From Liolophura sinensis (Eukaryota > Mollusca > Polyplacophora > Chitonida > Chitonidae): a stretch of DNA of 64,000 nucleotides. Positions 1 through 12,000 of the stretch are shown here, piece by piece (within the stretch, counting starts at the first letter, position 1; each line of letters opens with the position of its first letter). The stretch is taken from NCBI RefSeq assembly GCF_032854445.1, contig NC_088295.1, positions 24,229,385 through 24,293,384 on the forward strand. The letters run 5' to 3'. The notes beneath the pieces were generated by a model. The model ran no database searches, had not been told where the DNA came from, and saw only the letters and a program-made list of their open reading frames with translations. Made by a program: the position numbers and the translations under genes.

Positions 1-454
1 TTTACTATAATGTTGGCCCAGGGGCCAGTCTCTGTACAGAAAGGCTGAGCTTGACAATACGGATTTTCGTATATGCTTTATCCTCAGTTTACTGTCCAAA
101 TCTATTAGATACGTTTCAATACCCATGTTGTCTTTAAACTTGAAAACATCTTTTCGGGGAGGTAAGTATACATTAATGGCGTCTTTGGTCAAATTTCATG
201 TGGATTTGTAAATATTTATATTTACATTACAGTTTTGTTCATATAATGAGTTCAACTCATCGTTCACAAAAATGAAAAAAAAAGTCTAGGTGACAGGTTA
301 CCTCTTTGGCCCACATGGGTGAAGAAAACGCGCTATAACGTGAGACAAAGAAAACGACAAAACAGAAGATGAGAGACTATTCCGACGGAAAGTCTAACCC
401 AAAACATCAACCACACTATTAGTTAGTGATGCAGTCCTCAGTGGAAAGAGAAAA

Positions 455-653
455 CCAGTATAATGGCTCGGGCGTGGCAGCTTACTTGTCTTCGGTAAGT
501 GGTCGCAGTAAAGTAGCACAAGACATAAGATCGGTGGAAATCCGTCCTGCAACAAGGAGGCACATTGCAAGCACTCTAAGGACCCCTTCGTCGTCATATG
601 ACTGAATAATTGTTAAGTACGACGTTAAACCCCAAGCGCTGACTCACTCACTC
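455..653 (-). mobile_element. Dispersed repeat family 2 (SINE-like), partial
   Basis: TATAATGGCTCGGGC through GACGTTAAACCCCAAGCGCT to ACTCACTCACTC. The same family as at 1101-1429, 7451-7722 and 41525-41861. Confidence 0.75.
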
Positions 654-1100
654 CACAACACTCTGTCAGATCAAAGTCAAATGGCTGGTGATAACAGCTG
701 TACAGGGCCTACAACCCACATCGTGATAGTACGCGTAAATCACCATTCTTCAAAGTGGCCTGTCTCCCTAGAGCGAGGATGATGATGACTTACGTCATTC
801 CACTTAAATATGCCAGGAAGAGAGAATATACGGGTTCGCAACCAGACTAACATCTTCCAAATCTCAGTTAATATGAACATTTCATTCTACAGTGCACAAA
901 GTGTCATTCACAGCATTATTGAACACTTGGATATTAAACTCTAAGTAGTTCCATTATTCGATTATTCTGCTTCTGACTCAACTCACTTATTTTTAATTGT
1001 CTGGAGAATCTTCATTGGGATGTTGTGATGTATTGCTGAAGCTTAGACACATCGATGCATTTATACCCTGTAATCTTGTCAAAACACTTTCTATTCGATG

Positions 1101-1429
1101 TTCGGGACCGGTAGATCCAGGATCAATCCTTGATCGATTCACAGCTAAGACTTTAAAAGAGGAAGTTGTATCTTCCTCGCTTGGTGTTCAGCATGAAGGG
1201 GATAGTGCAATGACTGGTTGACCCGTATTAGTATAATGGCTCGGGCGGGGCGGCTTACTTGCCTTCGGTAAGTCGTCTCAGTGAAGCAGCACTAAATAAA
1301 AGAGCGGTGGAAATCCGTCCTGCAACAAGGAGGCACATTACACGTACATGCACCCTAATGATTCCTTCGTCGTCATATGACTGAAAAATTGTTGAGTACG
1401 ACGTTAAACCCCAAGCACTCACTCACTCT
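1101..1429 (-). mobile_element. Dispersed repeat family 2, near full length
   Basis: Runs from TTCGGGACCGGTAGATCC through CGGGGCGGCTTACTTGCCTT to CAAGCACTCACTCACTC. In reverse orientation it matches the copy at 41525-41861. The short frame at 997-1221 is an accident of this repeat. Confidence 0.78.
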
Positions 1430-1749
1430 ATTCAATGTAATTAGGGATTTAGTCTCCGAATGTACATTACATCAACTGTTGTTCTGTCACATCAGCTATT
1501 AGGCGCAACACTCCGAGGCATTTGGGAGCGGACCGGTCTCAGTGAAAGTTTCTATGAAAATTTCTGTGAAAGATATTCAGGCTCTGAGATAAAACCATTA
1601 AGGGCTGCTCCGTTTTAGAGCAGGTATATGAGGCTTCGAATAACTGCTTCCCGGTGCGTCTCTGTATACTAGCCCTTGTAGTGATGACCATTTGGGTGTT
1701 TGGGCTCTCATATTAATTCTACAAGGAAAAAGAACGGTATAAGCGTAAA

Positions 1750-4288
1750 TTAAGATGCTCAGTGGAATTTATTTTAATAGACCGATGAAGTCGTCTAGAA
1801 AGCAACAGTGACTTGATGGTCGGTCGGTCGGTCACAGTTGTGTATTCGTTCTCCTGTTTGGTATTGTCCTCAGGGTTAAAGGCAGTTAGGCTTTAGACCA
1901 GCTACTGTACAACCACTTCCAGGACGGTTGTGGCACTGAGAACACCATCAGATGCCATTATCTTCAACAAACAAAACATATCAAATAAGCATCAGCACGT
2001 GCACGTGAAGAAAATGGCGATTCTTGGGCGGTACAGACGAAACCAGTCTTAATTTTAATACATTTAATACCACATATGGATCAACCTGGAAGTAATTCTG
2101 AGACTCAAGCGTAAAAGGGAACATGATTTCTTAAACATTATTAAATAATAATATAAGAAAGGTCAAAAACTTACGCGAAGATCAAATCTGGCTTCCGAGA
2201 CATCTTTCAACGGTTTGGCCAGTACTACTTGATTACTGTTAATTATCTCAAACGTGTTGTTGGTGTTGCCACTGATAATGGAATATGCCAACTGAAATGA
2301 TAAATGCAGATGCATTTTAATAACCGAACGTGTAAAACACACCTTAATCTAATTGCTTCTGCTGTGCTATATACAACAGCATTAGTCCCACATACTCTTG
2401 AAATAAACTTTCTGCAGGAGAGAATTTCATTCTCGGGTAAGAAATTTTCCGGATTCCGTGGCTTGTATTGTTCTTCTCGCTTTGATAGCGGGAAGCGATC
2501 GACGGGACCCTCCTGTATAGTCATTTGTCTAAGACCGCTTGCTTTCCACCAATATGACGTATGTTAAACGTGGAAAAGTTCATAAGTTACTTGCCAAAGT
2601 TTAGGGTTTTAATTTACCCATAACAAAGGCTCTCCAGCGTATAAGAGAACGAGTATTGTGATATAAACAACCACCAAATTATCTACGAAAGAAAATCTCC
2701 AAATCATCATGCATGCAGTTAAGGTTGTTTTCAGTCAGTCATGACCCTAGTACTATTCTCATTTTGTAATTAAACATAAAAAAATAAAATAAAATTTTAG
2801 ACATTCAGAGCATACGCTGAAGTTGACTACACAGCTGATTAAGGGCTCCCCTTCCCCAACATCAAAGTAAAACACCAGCGCTAGACCTTCCAAGCTGCAG
2901 AGGCCTATAGGTGCTTTTATGTTCCCTGAATTCTTTCCGATCGTTTAGAACGTCGAAAATGGAGGGAAAACGATATAATTTGGTGATTAAACATCCGAAC
3001 ATCAGAAACATCATTGCTATACTTTCACAATTAATATCGAGATTATTCCATGCCCAAGTGAGGCTCTGCTGCTACACTAACACAACGCAGGTTAATGTCA
3101 GGTGGCCAAAAAATGCCAAAGATTGAGAAAATATGGATCAGATCCCATCAAAAACATATTTAGATTGCGGAGAACTCGATCATAGTCGTATGAGACTTGC
3201 TAATTCAGTCATGCTTTCCCCCCCAAAAAAGAAAAAAAAAGCCAAACGAAAAAGCAAAGAAGTTCAGATTTTCACTCCTGGAATGCAGAAGTTGTTTATT
3301 ACTTGCTTCTTTGAAATAGCAGGCCGTGCCACGAACTGTAGGGAACCGCTAGCCTTTGCCCAACAGCGACCACGAGGCGATCCTCCAGCCCAGTTCACAC
3401 TGCGCATCCAGGCCACTGTGCACCCACAGCATGCCGTACCTAGAAGCCCGTAATTTAATTCCTACGTGTTATCAGTCGCTGTTTCAATTCAATGTAATTC
3501 AAGCTTTATTTATTTATATTTGGCGGTGATACTTTTTTAAAACATAAAATATCATTTCGATTGTTACTTTCACCGGTGTTGAGCGACACACTGTTCTCGA
3601 CACTGCAAATTAGGATCAGCTGGCCCGACTGCTTGGATCTGTATCCAGAGAACATATAGCATGAAAAACAAAAGCGTTGGGGATCTCCTTTAAGTATTTT
3701 CAGCCCAAATATTCGTTTTTAGAAAATAGTCGCTTACCAGAGTAACGTTTAATACTAGGAAGACTATTATAAATACCGATGGTTGTAGATCAGCGTCGTT
3801 GGCCATGGTGGTAAAGACCCAAGCGACCCTGGAGGCCATCTTGGGGGACAATGGCGAAGTAAGTGCGGAAGGGAAAGACGGGGTGTTGTCATTCACGTCT
3901 GTGACTTCCAGGAATACCTGAAACATAAATATATCACTGCGTCTTGACATCACCACGTCGTCTTGGCCAAACCACACGATATATGTGCTATGACTAACGG
4001 ATAACGTGACCTTATATATGACCTTTAATATCAATTGATTTACTGCATGTTACTTAATACTTCTCTGTAAATGCCCAATATATCCAGTATATGCAGTTAT
4101 ATGTTTAGGAAATTCATAGACAGTGACTAACCAGCAGGCCACCCCGTCAACACAGAACATTCCTCAGGAAAAGAGAAGCTCACCTGTAGGTAGCTTCTGA
4201 GTTGAGTGTCCACGTTTAAGGCTTCCATAACAAAACTGGCGAAAGGCTGACTTTCTCGATCCAGAAGACGATCCGTATATATATTCCC
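1750..4288 (-). CDS. Cadherin gene: last four exons, stop codon and polyA signal
   Basis: Exon 4288-4184 (105 nt) reads GNIYTDRLLDRESQPFASFV. Exon 3917-3777 (141 nt) reads VFLEVTDVNDNTPSFPSAL through NDADLQPS. Exon 2291-2175 (117 nt) reads LAYSIISGNTNNTFEI through EARFDLR. Exon 1961-1902 reads IMASDGVLSATTVLEVVVQ and then TAG. All four are phase 0. Together they complete one classical cadherin repeat and make another. For exon 3917-3777 the donor GTATTT at 3776 was chosen over the farther GTAAGC because it gives the usual DADLQPS-LAYSI join. An AATAAA lies at 1773-1768 on this strand, about 130 nt after the stop, so transcription probably ends near 1.75 kb. Confidence 0.8.
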
Positions 4289-7200
4289 CTACAATGCGAT
4301 GGTTATTTTCTTACTGCCTACATGAAATTTTGACATACAAGTATATGGTAATATATTATGACAAAACGCGGACAAATATTGTCAATTTGTTAAAACTAGT
4401 TTTTGTCAAAACTACACCGTGGGAAGGTGTGCCAGCAACCTGTGAATGGTCGTAGGCTTCCCCAGGGTTTTGTCTTGTTTCCTCCCACCATAATGCTGGT
4501 CGCCGTGGTAAAATGAAAAATTCTTGAGTACGGTGTAAAACACCAATCAAACATATAATACAAAGCCAGGCGTGCAAGTGCCGGTATTATAATGCATTGA
4601 GCCCAAGGATCACGAAGTTGTCTTAGACTTAAGTCAGAGTTAGGTATATCCTTAAAAAGGAACAAGCCGTTATCGACGTCTCACCGTGTTCTGCTCCACC
4701 CTGAAGATTCCGTATTCATCAGAAACCCACCACCTCCTGGTAAGTGAACTTTGACCCCCCGCTAGCAGGGATTGTTTTTATCAGGCTGTTCACGGGAGAA
4801 GACTCGACCTTCCGGAATTCTGCGACTCGATATGGGAAGATGGGATACCCCGAGGTTCTACTCTCTGAAAGTATGTCTACAGAGGTAATTGTGGAAGAGC
4901 TTGGTAGTCCAGTGTCGGTGGCCCGTACTTTGAGACTGTAGCGACCCTCAGGGATCGTTGTTTTTAGCGTTACGACACCACTGAGTGAATCCAGATTAAA
5001 AATGCTGCTTTCGCCACCCAGAAGTTCATAGGAGACCTTGTCCTGCAGATCGGCGTCTGTCGCCCAAAACCTGAATACCATGTCGCCAGCGGTGAGATCG
5101 GATGGCACAATGAAAGGAGACATGACAGCCTTGAACTCAGGAACGTTGTCGTTCACATTAATGATGTGCACAGTAATTAGAGTTCTCGAGGTACTGACCG
5201 AGGTCAACCCAGACAAAATGGCTCGAACAACCAAATGGTAATCCTGTTTCTTCTCATAATCCGGCGAGCTTGCCAAAATAATGCTACCTGCTCTGGATAT
5301 ATTAAACACGCCGAACCCACCCGAATCGATGGTAAACTCCAGTGCTGAGCTAGGGAGGGGCAAAAAGGGCACACCCAGTTCATACAGACTGGCAATCTTT
5401 ACACCAACCGGTTGGTTTTCATAGACTCTAGTTTCATATATCGTTTCGTCGACTTGAGGCGCTGTTGAACCTTAACAAAGACAGAAGCGTCAAATGGATA
5501 CCGGTATTCAGTATGAATGCATATAAATGGCATGCTCACGTGGGCTGAGTATTATACAACTCACACGTCGTGAAATTATGTACAAAGATAGGTTCTACCA
5601 GAACCAACAGGCGCAAAACTTGACTGAAGCTAAAAGAAGAGGTTAGTTATACAAGGGACATCCCTTGGTAATACATAACAGTCTGCAGTGTTTTGTCACT
5701 GGAAGCGTTCTTCTGAACTTACCACGTGGCCTTCTGGAATAATGCACCCGTAAAAACGACGTGTTAATAAACATCACAATTCGCGCGACGCGCTTCTAAA
5801 TCCACAAATGGCAGAACAAAAACTGAGGTAAAGAAAACTGTGTAATACATACTTTCGCATCTCAACCGATCTCCATTGGCGAAATATTCAGCTCTACAGT
5901 CACCACAGAAGCTAGCCCTGCAAAAAGAAAACATGTAATTCGATCATACTGGGAGCTGTTAGGCCTATAACTATGGTAACAACAACTGCAAAAAAAGGAA
6001 TCTCTGTCCAACTGAAAATTTCAAGAAAACTTCAAATTAATGCAATAAATACACGGCTTGATTTAATTCTCACATTTTCTTTAGGAATGTGTTACAAAAA
6101 TATGAATAAAATCCGTTGATGTAAACAAGGGCTCTAAAAGTGGTTTATCGACTTACACGCAGGTACCCTAAATTACACACATTCAGGTACCTCAACTTAC
6201 ACCTAGGTACCGTAACCTGCACACATTCAGGTACCGTAACTTACACCTAGGTACCATTACCTGCACACATTCAGGTACCGTAACTTACACGCAGGTACCG
6301 TAACCTGCACACATTCAGGTAGCTTAACTTACACGCGGGTACCGTAACATGCACACATTCAGGTACCTTAACTTAAACGCAGGTACCGTAACCTGCACAC
6401 ATTCAGGTACCTTAACTTACACGCAGGTACCGTAAATTACACAAATTCAGCTACTGCAACTTACAGGCAGGTACATACATTGCAAACATTCAGGTAACAT
6501 AACTTACATTTAGGTACCGTGATTTACATACATTTAGGTACCTCAATTCACATGCAGGCACAGCAACTTACACTTATTCGGATACCGTGACTGAAACACA
6601 GGTACTTTTACGTATACGAATGTACCGTAACTTACACGCAGGTGCCATAACTTGCACACAGATGGGTAGCGTAATTTACAGGCAGGTACCGCACATCCAG
6701 GTATCCTAACCTACACGGAGGTACCGTAATTTACAGCCAGACAGACAGCGTAACTTACAGGAAGGTACAGTAACTTACAACCAGATCGGTAGCGTAACTT
6801 ACACGCAGGTAGCGTTGCTGCGCAGAGCGCATTCTGGCAGGGCCTTACAAGGGTCCACTGCACACATCGCAATAGGTTGTTGAAGGGCGCACACTGGAAC
6901 AATCAGAAAAGGTCTAAATGTATTAGGCCACCTAAATAATCTATATAATTATGACGCGATCATCCATGGCAAAACGTTATGGATGGCTACAGCTTTGTAT
7001 ATACGTATATATAAGTTAATATATACGGCTTACGACGGGGAAAAGGTTTGCCACCACGACGTATCTTATCTTTGTTTATTGAACCTTTTCATGCTACTAC
7101 ACAGAAAAGGTAGTAGAGCTTCACCAGTCATCCATTTATCTGATTAATTACAAATTGTGTGAAATGAGACTTTAGACCAAACCACGAATGCTGCAGATAT

Positions 7201-9002
7201 TTCATCAGTTGATCTATACTATATAAACACCGGTAACCAATGATTTACAAGCAAGAAATAACAATTTACTTTTAGCCATCATTGATTGGAAACAATTGTC
7301 TTTCTCTTGTCAGGTGACAGCTCAAACACAGCTCAAACTACCACAAGTTCATGTATCTTAAATTACATTACGTTTACGTAATAAAGCAAAGTTAATTTTC
7401 ATAAAAAACACCTTTATCAGTAATATTACTAAATGTTTATATACTGTGTCTCCTTGTGGCAGGACGAGCCCATGCAGCCCAAGTGATGCCGCCACTGAAG
7501 TATCATGCCAAAGACACTACACATGACACCCCACCCAGTCACATTATACTGACACCGGGCCGAACAGTCCTGTTTCTTTCCTGTAGCCTCTCAGTGCTGA
7601 GCGCCAAACGAGGCAGCGACAAGTACCATTTTTAAAGCCTTTGGTATGGCCCGACCAGGATTTTATTTTGGATCTACTGACTACGAGGTGGACGCTCTAA
7701 CCATTAGATCACCGAAGCGAGATGCGATTATGCGTTTGCTTTTACTAACATACCCATATAAAGGTACAGTACGTCAATATGTAACTTACAACAGGATTCC
7801 CACTTCATATAGGGAGGTCAAAGGTGCATACCTTTGGATATCTCCAGGATGGCAGACGTAGACAGGTTCCCTACAGTGGCGACAACGTTGACTAATAAGG
7901 TCTGGTTGTAGAGTGGTAGCGCTAGTATATATACGGCACCTGGAAGCGTTCACAATGTCACACTTAGAAAACTACCAACATTAACGTCACATCTGGATAT
8001 TCTCAGGTGAACTGTCCGAAAAATATCATCCGAGGAAAAATTAACTGAAACATACGACTGTTTAAAATTTACCATTAAGACAAGAAATTTCAACTATTTA
8101 ATCAGGGAAGTATCATATATGAAAGACACATAATGAGCTCTTGCTCTGTTGTCTCAGGTACTGCGTATAGGTGTGCAAGTGCAAATAATTTGCCCACCTG
8201 TGAATTCATTGATTCCTATAGTGTCTGATCCTCGGATGGCATATCTCACTTGGTCCTGCATACTGGAAGCGGTGGCTGTCATCATCGTCACGAGACCACC
8301 TCTGGAAATGTTAGCCAAGACGTTGACAGTGTACCATCTTTTAGGGAAACTTAATGTCAGGCTGTTATCAGGGAGGATTTCCACATGAACATATGCCACA
8401 GACATGTTGTTGGGGGTTGATTGGAATGACGCCATCACAGTAAAAGTATGGCTGGTCATGTTTTTTAGTGGTCTTGTTACATATAAAGACCCGGTGAGTC
8501 TATCCACTCCAAAATATGTAGTGTTGACGGCGCTGTAGATGACGACTTCCCCCACCGGAACCGAGGCATACACCTGACGAACATGGAAAAAAGCACTGAG
8601 GATGGGAGCAGAAGAAATTTAGAGTTGTAAGGGTATTCGAACATGTTACTTCATTGAGCACGGGTGATAGTGGCATCAACCAAAAGTGATATTTGAATTA
8701 CAAGTAAATCACGCAGAAAGCACAATATCGGGTAGACCTGTAGAATTCACAAGGCAAGGAAAAATGCTTTCCGGTTTATTCATATAACAAGTGCATTGGC
8801 CATTGAAAACACTCTATATCTTCCACACGGTGTAAATGTCATGTCTCTACCTCACACGGTATTAATCCAAGGAAAGTAAGCATGAAGTCACCACTGCCTA
8901 ATTTGCCTAAGTAATTTTCGAATAGGTCTACTCCACAGCGCGCTTCCATCACTCCATCAGCAATACAGGGCAGGTGTGACGTCGGTTGGGAAACAAGTGG
9001 AA

Positions 9003-9079
<77 letters not shown>

Positions 9080-12000
9080 GATTCCTTCCTTTAAAGTTAG
9101 ACGCAAGAAGATGATCATATAAAGTCTCATTGAGTCAACTTCAGGAGGCTTTTCACAAATATGACTGAGCTCTCCGGATACCTGTCACAAATGCGTAACC
9201 TGTCCACTTACCTGTCCGACTATCGAGCCAGTAGTGGTCTGGTTAGACGCGAGCCTAATCCTGTAATGGGGAGATGTGAAGATGGGGCGTATGGTGGACG
9301 GTATGGGCGTGGGTTTCACTGGAACAGAGAACCATGATACCGTGACGTGAATATCTTGTCCCATAATTTATCAATACATGTGCAATAATAGCAAGGCGAC
9401 GTATTCTATGACGGAGCTGACAAATAGCACAGTTCTGCTAGAAATCTTATTGCCCTTGACCAGACGAGGGAGATTCCTTCATACAGTCTCCTCAACTCAT
9501 TAACACCATATTTATGTTCATTATACATGTATTGAAGCATTCTATAAATTTCATTATATGCTTCTGCAATGATATAATAATATAGTTGTTAATCACTGCG
9601 ATTAGAGATTTCGTTTTTGGCATGCGAATACGAATGCCTAATTGATGACATTTGGTTTCACAATCACCGTTCCACTATAGAACTAGAACCACGTAAACTT
9701 CGTTTGCACTAGGATTGTGGCAATTGGTAAAGTAAACTCTTCACGGTTTTGTTAGTTTCTTGTTTTTAGAGTAGGTTGTATGGTTTTACATCAGCTTATG
9801 TGATATTATACAAGTCTTTAAGTCTGTTTCTGTCTTATTATATTCTGTGTTGAGGAGGCTTTCTTTTTAAAATATACATAGATCTATCAGAGGCTACTAA
9901 CTGCACGATGACAAAATGTAAATGACACATTCGAGTTTTATACAAATCTGTGGAACCGTTGTTTGTTTCCCTTGTTCCTTTTGTATATTTGTTTATCTAA
10001 ATGACGTCTTCAAGGTTACATTGTCATATCAAAGCTGATGCCTTGTAGCAGAAATGTACAAATTGATTTCGTAAAATTTTGCGCAGGATAACTCACCTGA
10101 GCAGACGACTAAGTGGCCATTTTTGTAAAACTCAGCGTTACAACCTCCACAGTAATTAGCTCTACAACACAAGTCATTACACAGGTTTAGATTGGTTACT
10201 ATACACACATTCTAGAGCACGCTACAGAACACATTCAAACATCTTGTATAAATTGTCAGTCGAAATATCGGATAGTATACTGGAAGATTGACATTACCAG
10301 TCTGAAATACACTAAACCACGCAACATGTTTATCAAAGTGAAAGTGAAACAAATCAACATCACAAAAAAGAAGTCCACAACTTCAAAAGACGACTTTTAT
10401 GCGAAGTGATGTTACATATTAACCCCTGTAATATACAGGACAATTACATTTAAAACGTGTATTTTGACCACATTTTAATCTTTAAACGTAGCTCCACCTA
10501 AACCACTTCAAGCTTGGTTGACTGGAACTAGAATAAGGAAACCACCGTGAGGCCTTAATGCTACACATACACGCTCTCATGATATTTGCCGATATAAATG
10601 ATGGCGATCGGCGTAAAACTTATGAAACTTCATAGGGACAATGCTTTTAATGTGGTAAGCATATTCGTATTTTTAATATATAGTTTTAAACTCCGTTACT
10701 TGATGTGACAGATTGAAATATTCTTGTAAAAAAAGTAATAAATGTACTGTAGCAAGTTCAACTTCCGTGTACACCTATCATGTGCTGGATCAGAACTTAC
10801 AAGCAAGCAGCTCCCTGCATTTCCGGGCAATTTGAAACTGGATCTTGAATGGGCGACATACATGGATCCATCAAGCAGGATGCGATGGGCTCATTCGGGT
10901 GGCAAACTGAAGAGAAGATTGAGATAAAACGACAATATTTGTATATGTAGTCACTTTGACATATGCGCCCGTTAGTTTATAAAGAGGAAAAAAATATGCG
11001 CTCGTACCTTTATTTACGATCAAACGTGTGCCCACACTCACTGTTCCAAGTGTGGCTGTAAGGTACACAGAGGTCCTCTGCAACAAGGGCAACCTGTGAA
11101 CATAAACGTCACCTACAAAGAGGCAAAATAATTTAGGACCAGACAAATTCTGATTTCAAGAACGACCAAAGAGATTCCGTAACCGAACGATTTAACGCTA
11201 TTTTAATCTGTTATTATATTGTATTAACTAAATCTTGGTGAATACAACACATTAAATGTTATTTGCAAGGCTTAGACATATGTCGCATAAGTAAGATAAT
11301 GCAGTTACTGGTATCTATCATCTGTGAAGAGCTTAGGATTTGCATGTCCAAGATACCATATACAGTGTATGTAACTCACCCGTGTATTCGTCAATACGTA
11401 GAGAGCTGGAGTCATTCAAGTAATATTTAACTAGGTTCTGCTGCGATGGATCTTTGGCAACAGCACGGATAGTGGTCACGTGACCGTCTCTGGGTATATC
11501 GTTGTACACTTGTATCATGCCGGAATTTTGTAGCGTTAGGGCAGACGATTGGATTGTTGTGTTGCGGACAGAGACGAAAACCGGGGCGAAGGATCTGACT
11601 TGAGGGGTGGATTGGTAAGCCGCAGTCACTGTGAAGTTATGGTAGGTGGTGTTTCCCAGGGGTCGAGTCAGATACACATATCCACTGGTCCAGTTGACGT
11701 TGAAGTACGAGGAATTTAGTAAAGAGTACACCACCTGTTCACCGCCTAAGCCAGATGCATACACCTACACACATAGAGATATCATACAAAAAATACGTAA
11801 TTTTATGATACCATCATCACTATTGTATAATGCTTATATTCCGATTTTTACTCAGATAATGTAGGAAAATACCTTCCCACGTACAGAGGATACGATACAA
11901 CGATTATGTGATCTTTGTATTGAAATAATAGGGAATATTTTTACCATGGCACTAGAATGAGACAGGTATGGAAATCGGATAAGGCCATCGTCGCATCATC

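Noticed and set aside
3133-3453. Frame with a nuclear-localisation-like PPKKKKKAKRKSK run
   Set aside because: Antisense within a cadherin intron, driven by an A-rich tract, no homology seen.
3737-3776. Longer version of cadherin exon 3917-3777 ending at GTAAGC
   Set aside because: It would add a hydrophobic VFIIVFLVLNVTL tail and break the cadherin fold; the GTATTT donor gives the normal DADLQPS-LAYSI join, so a membrane anchor here is unlikely.
6711-6902. Cys-rich 63-residue frame on the minus strand as a separate small protein
   Set aside because: The cadherin gene uses another frame here (6893-6803); this frame also translates the minisatellite.
8839-9078. Repetitive Tyr-Ile protein
   Set aside because: Translation of a (TA)n microsatellite.
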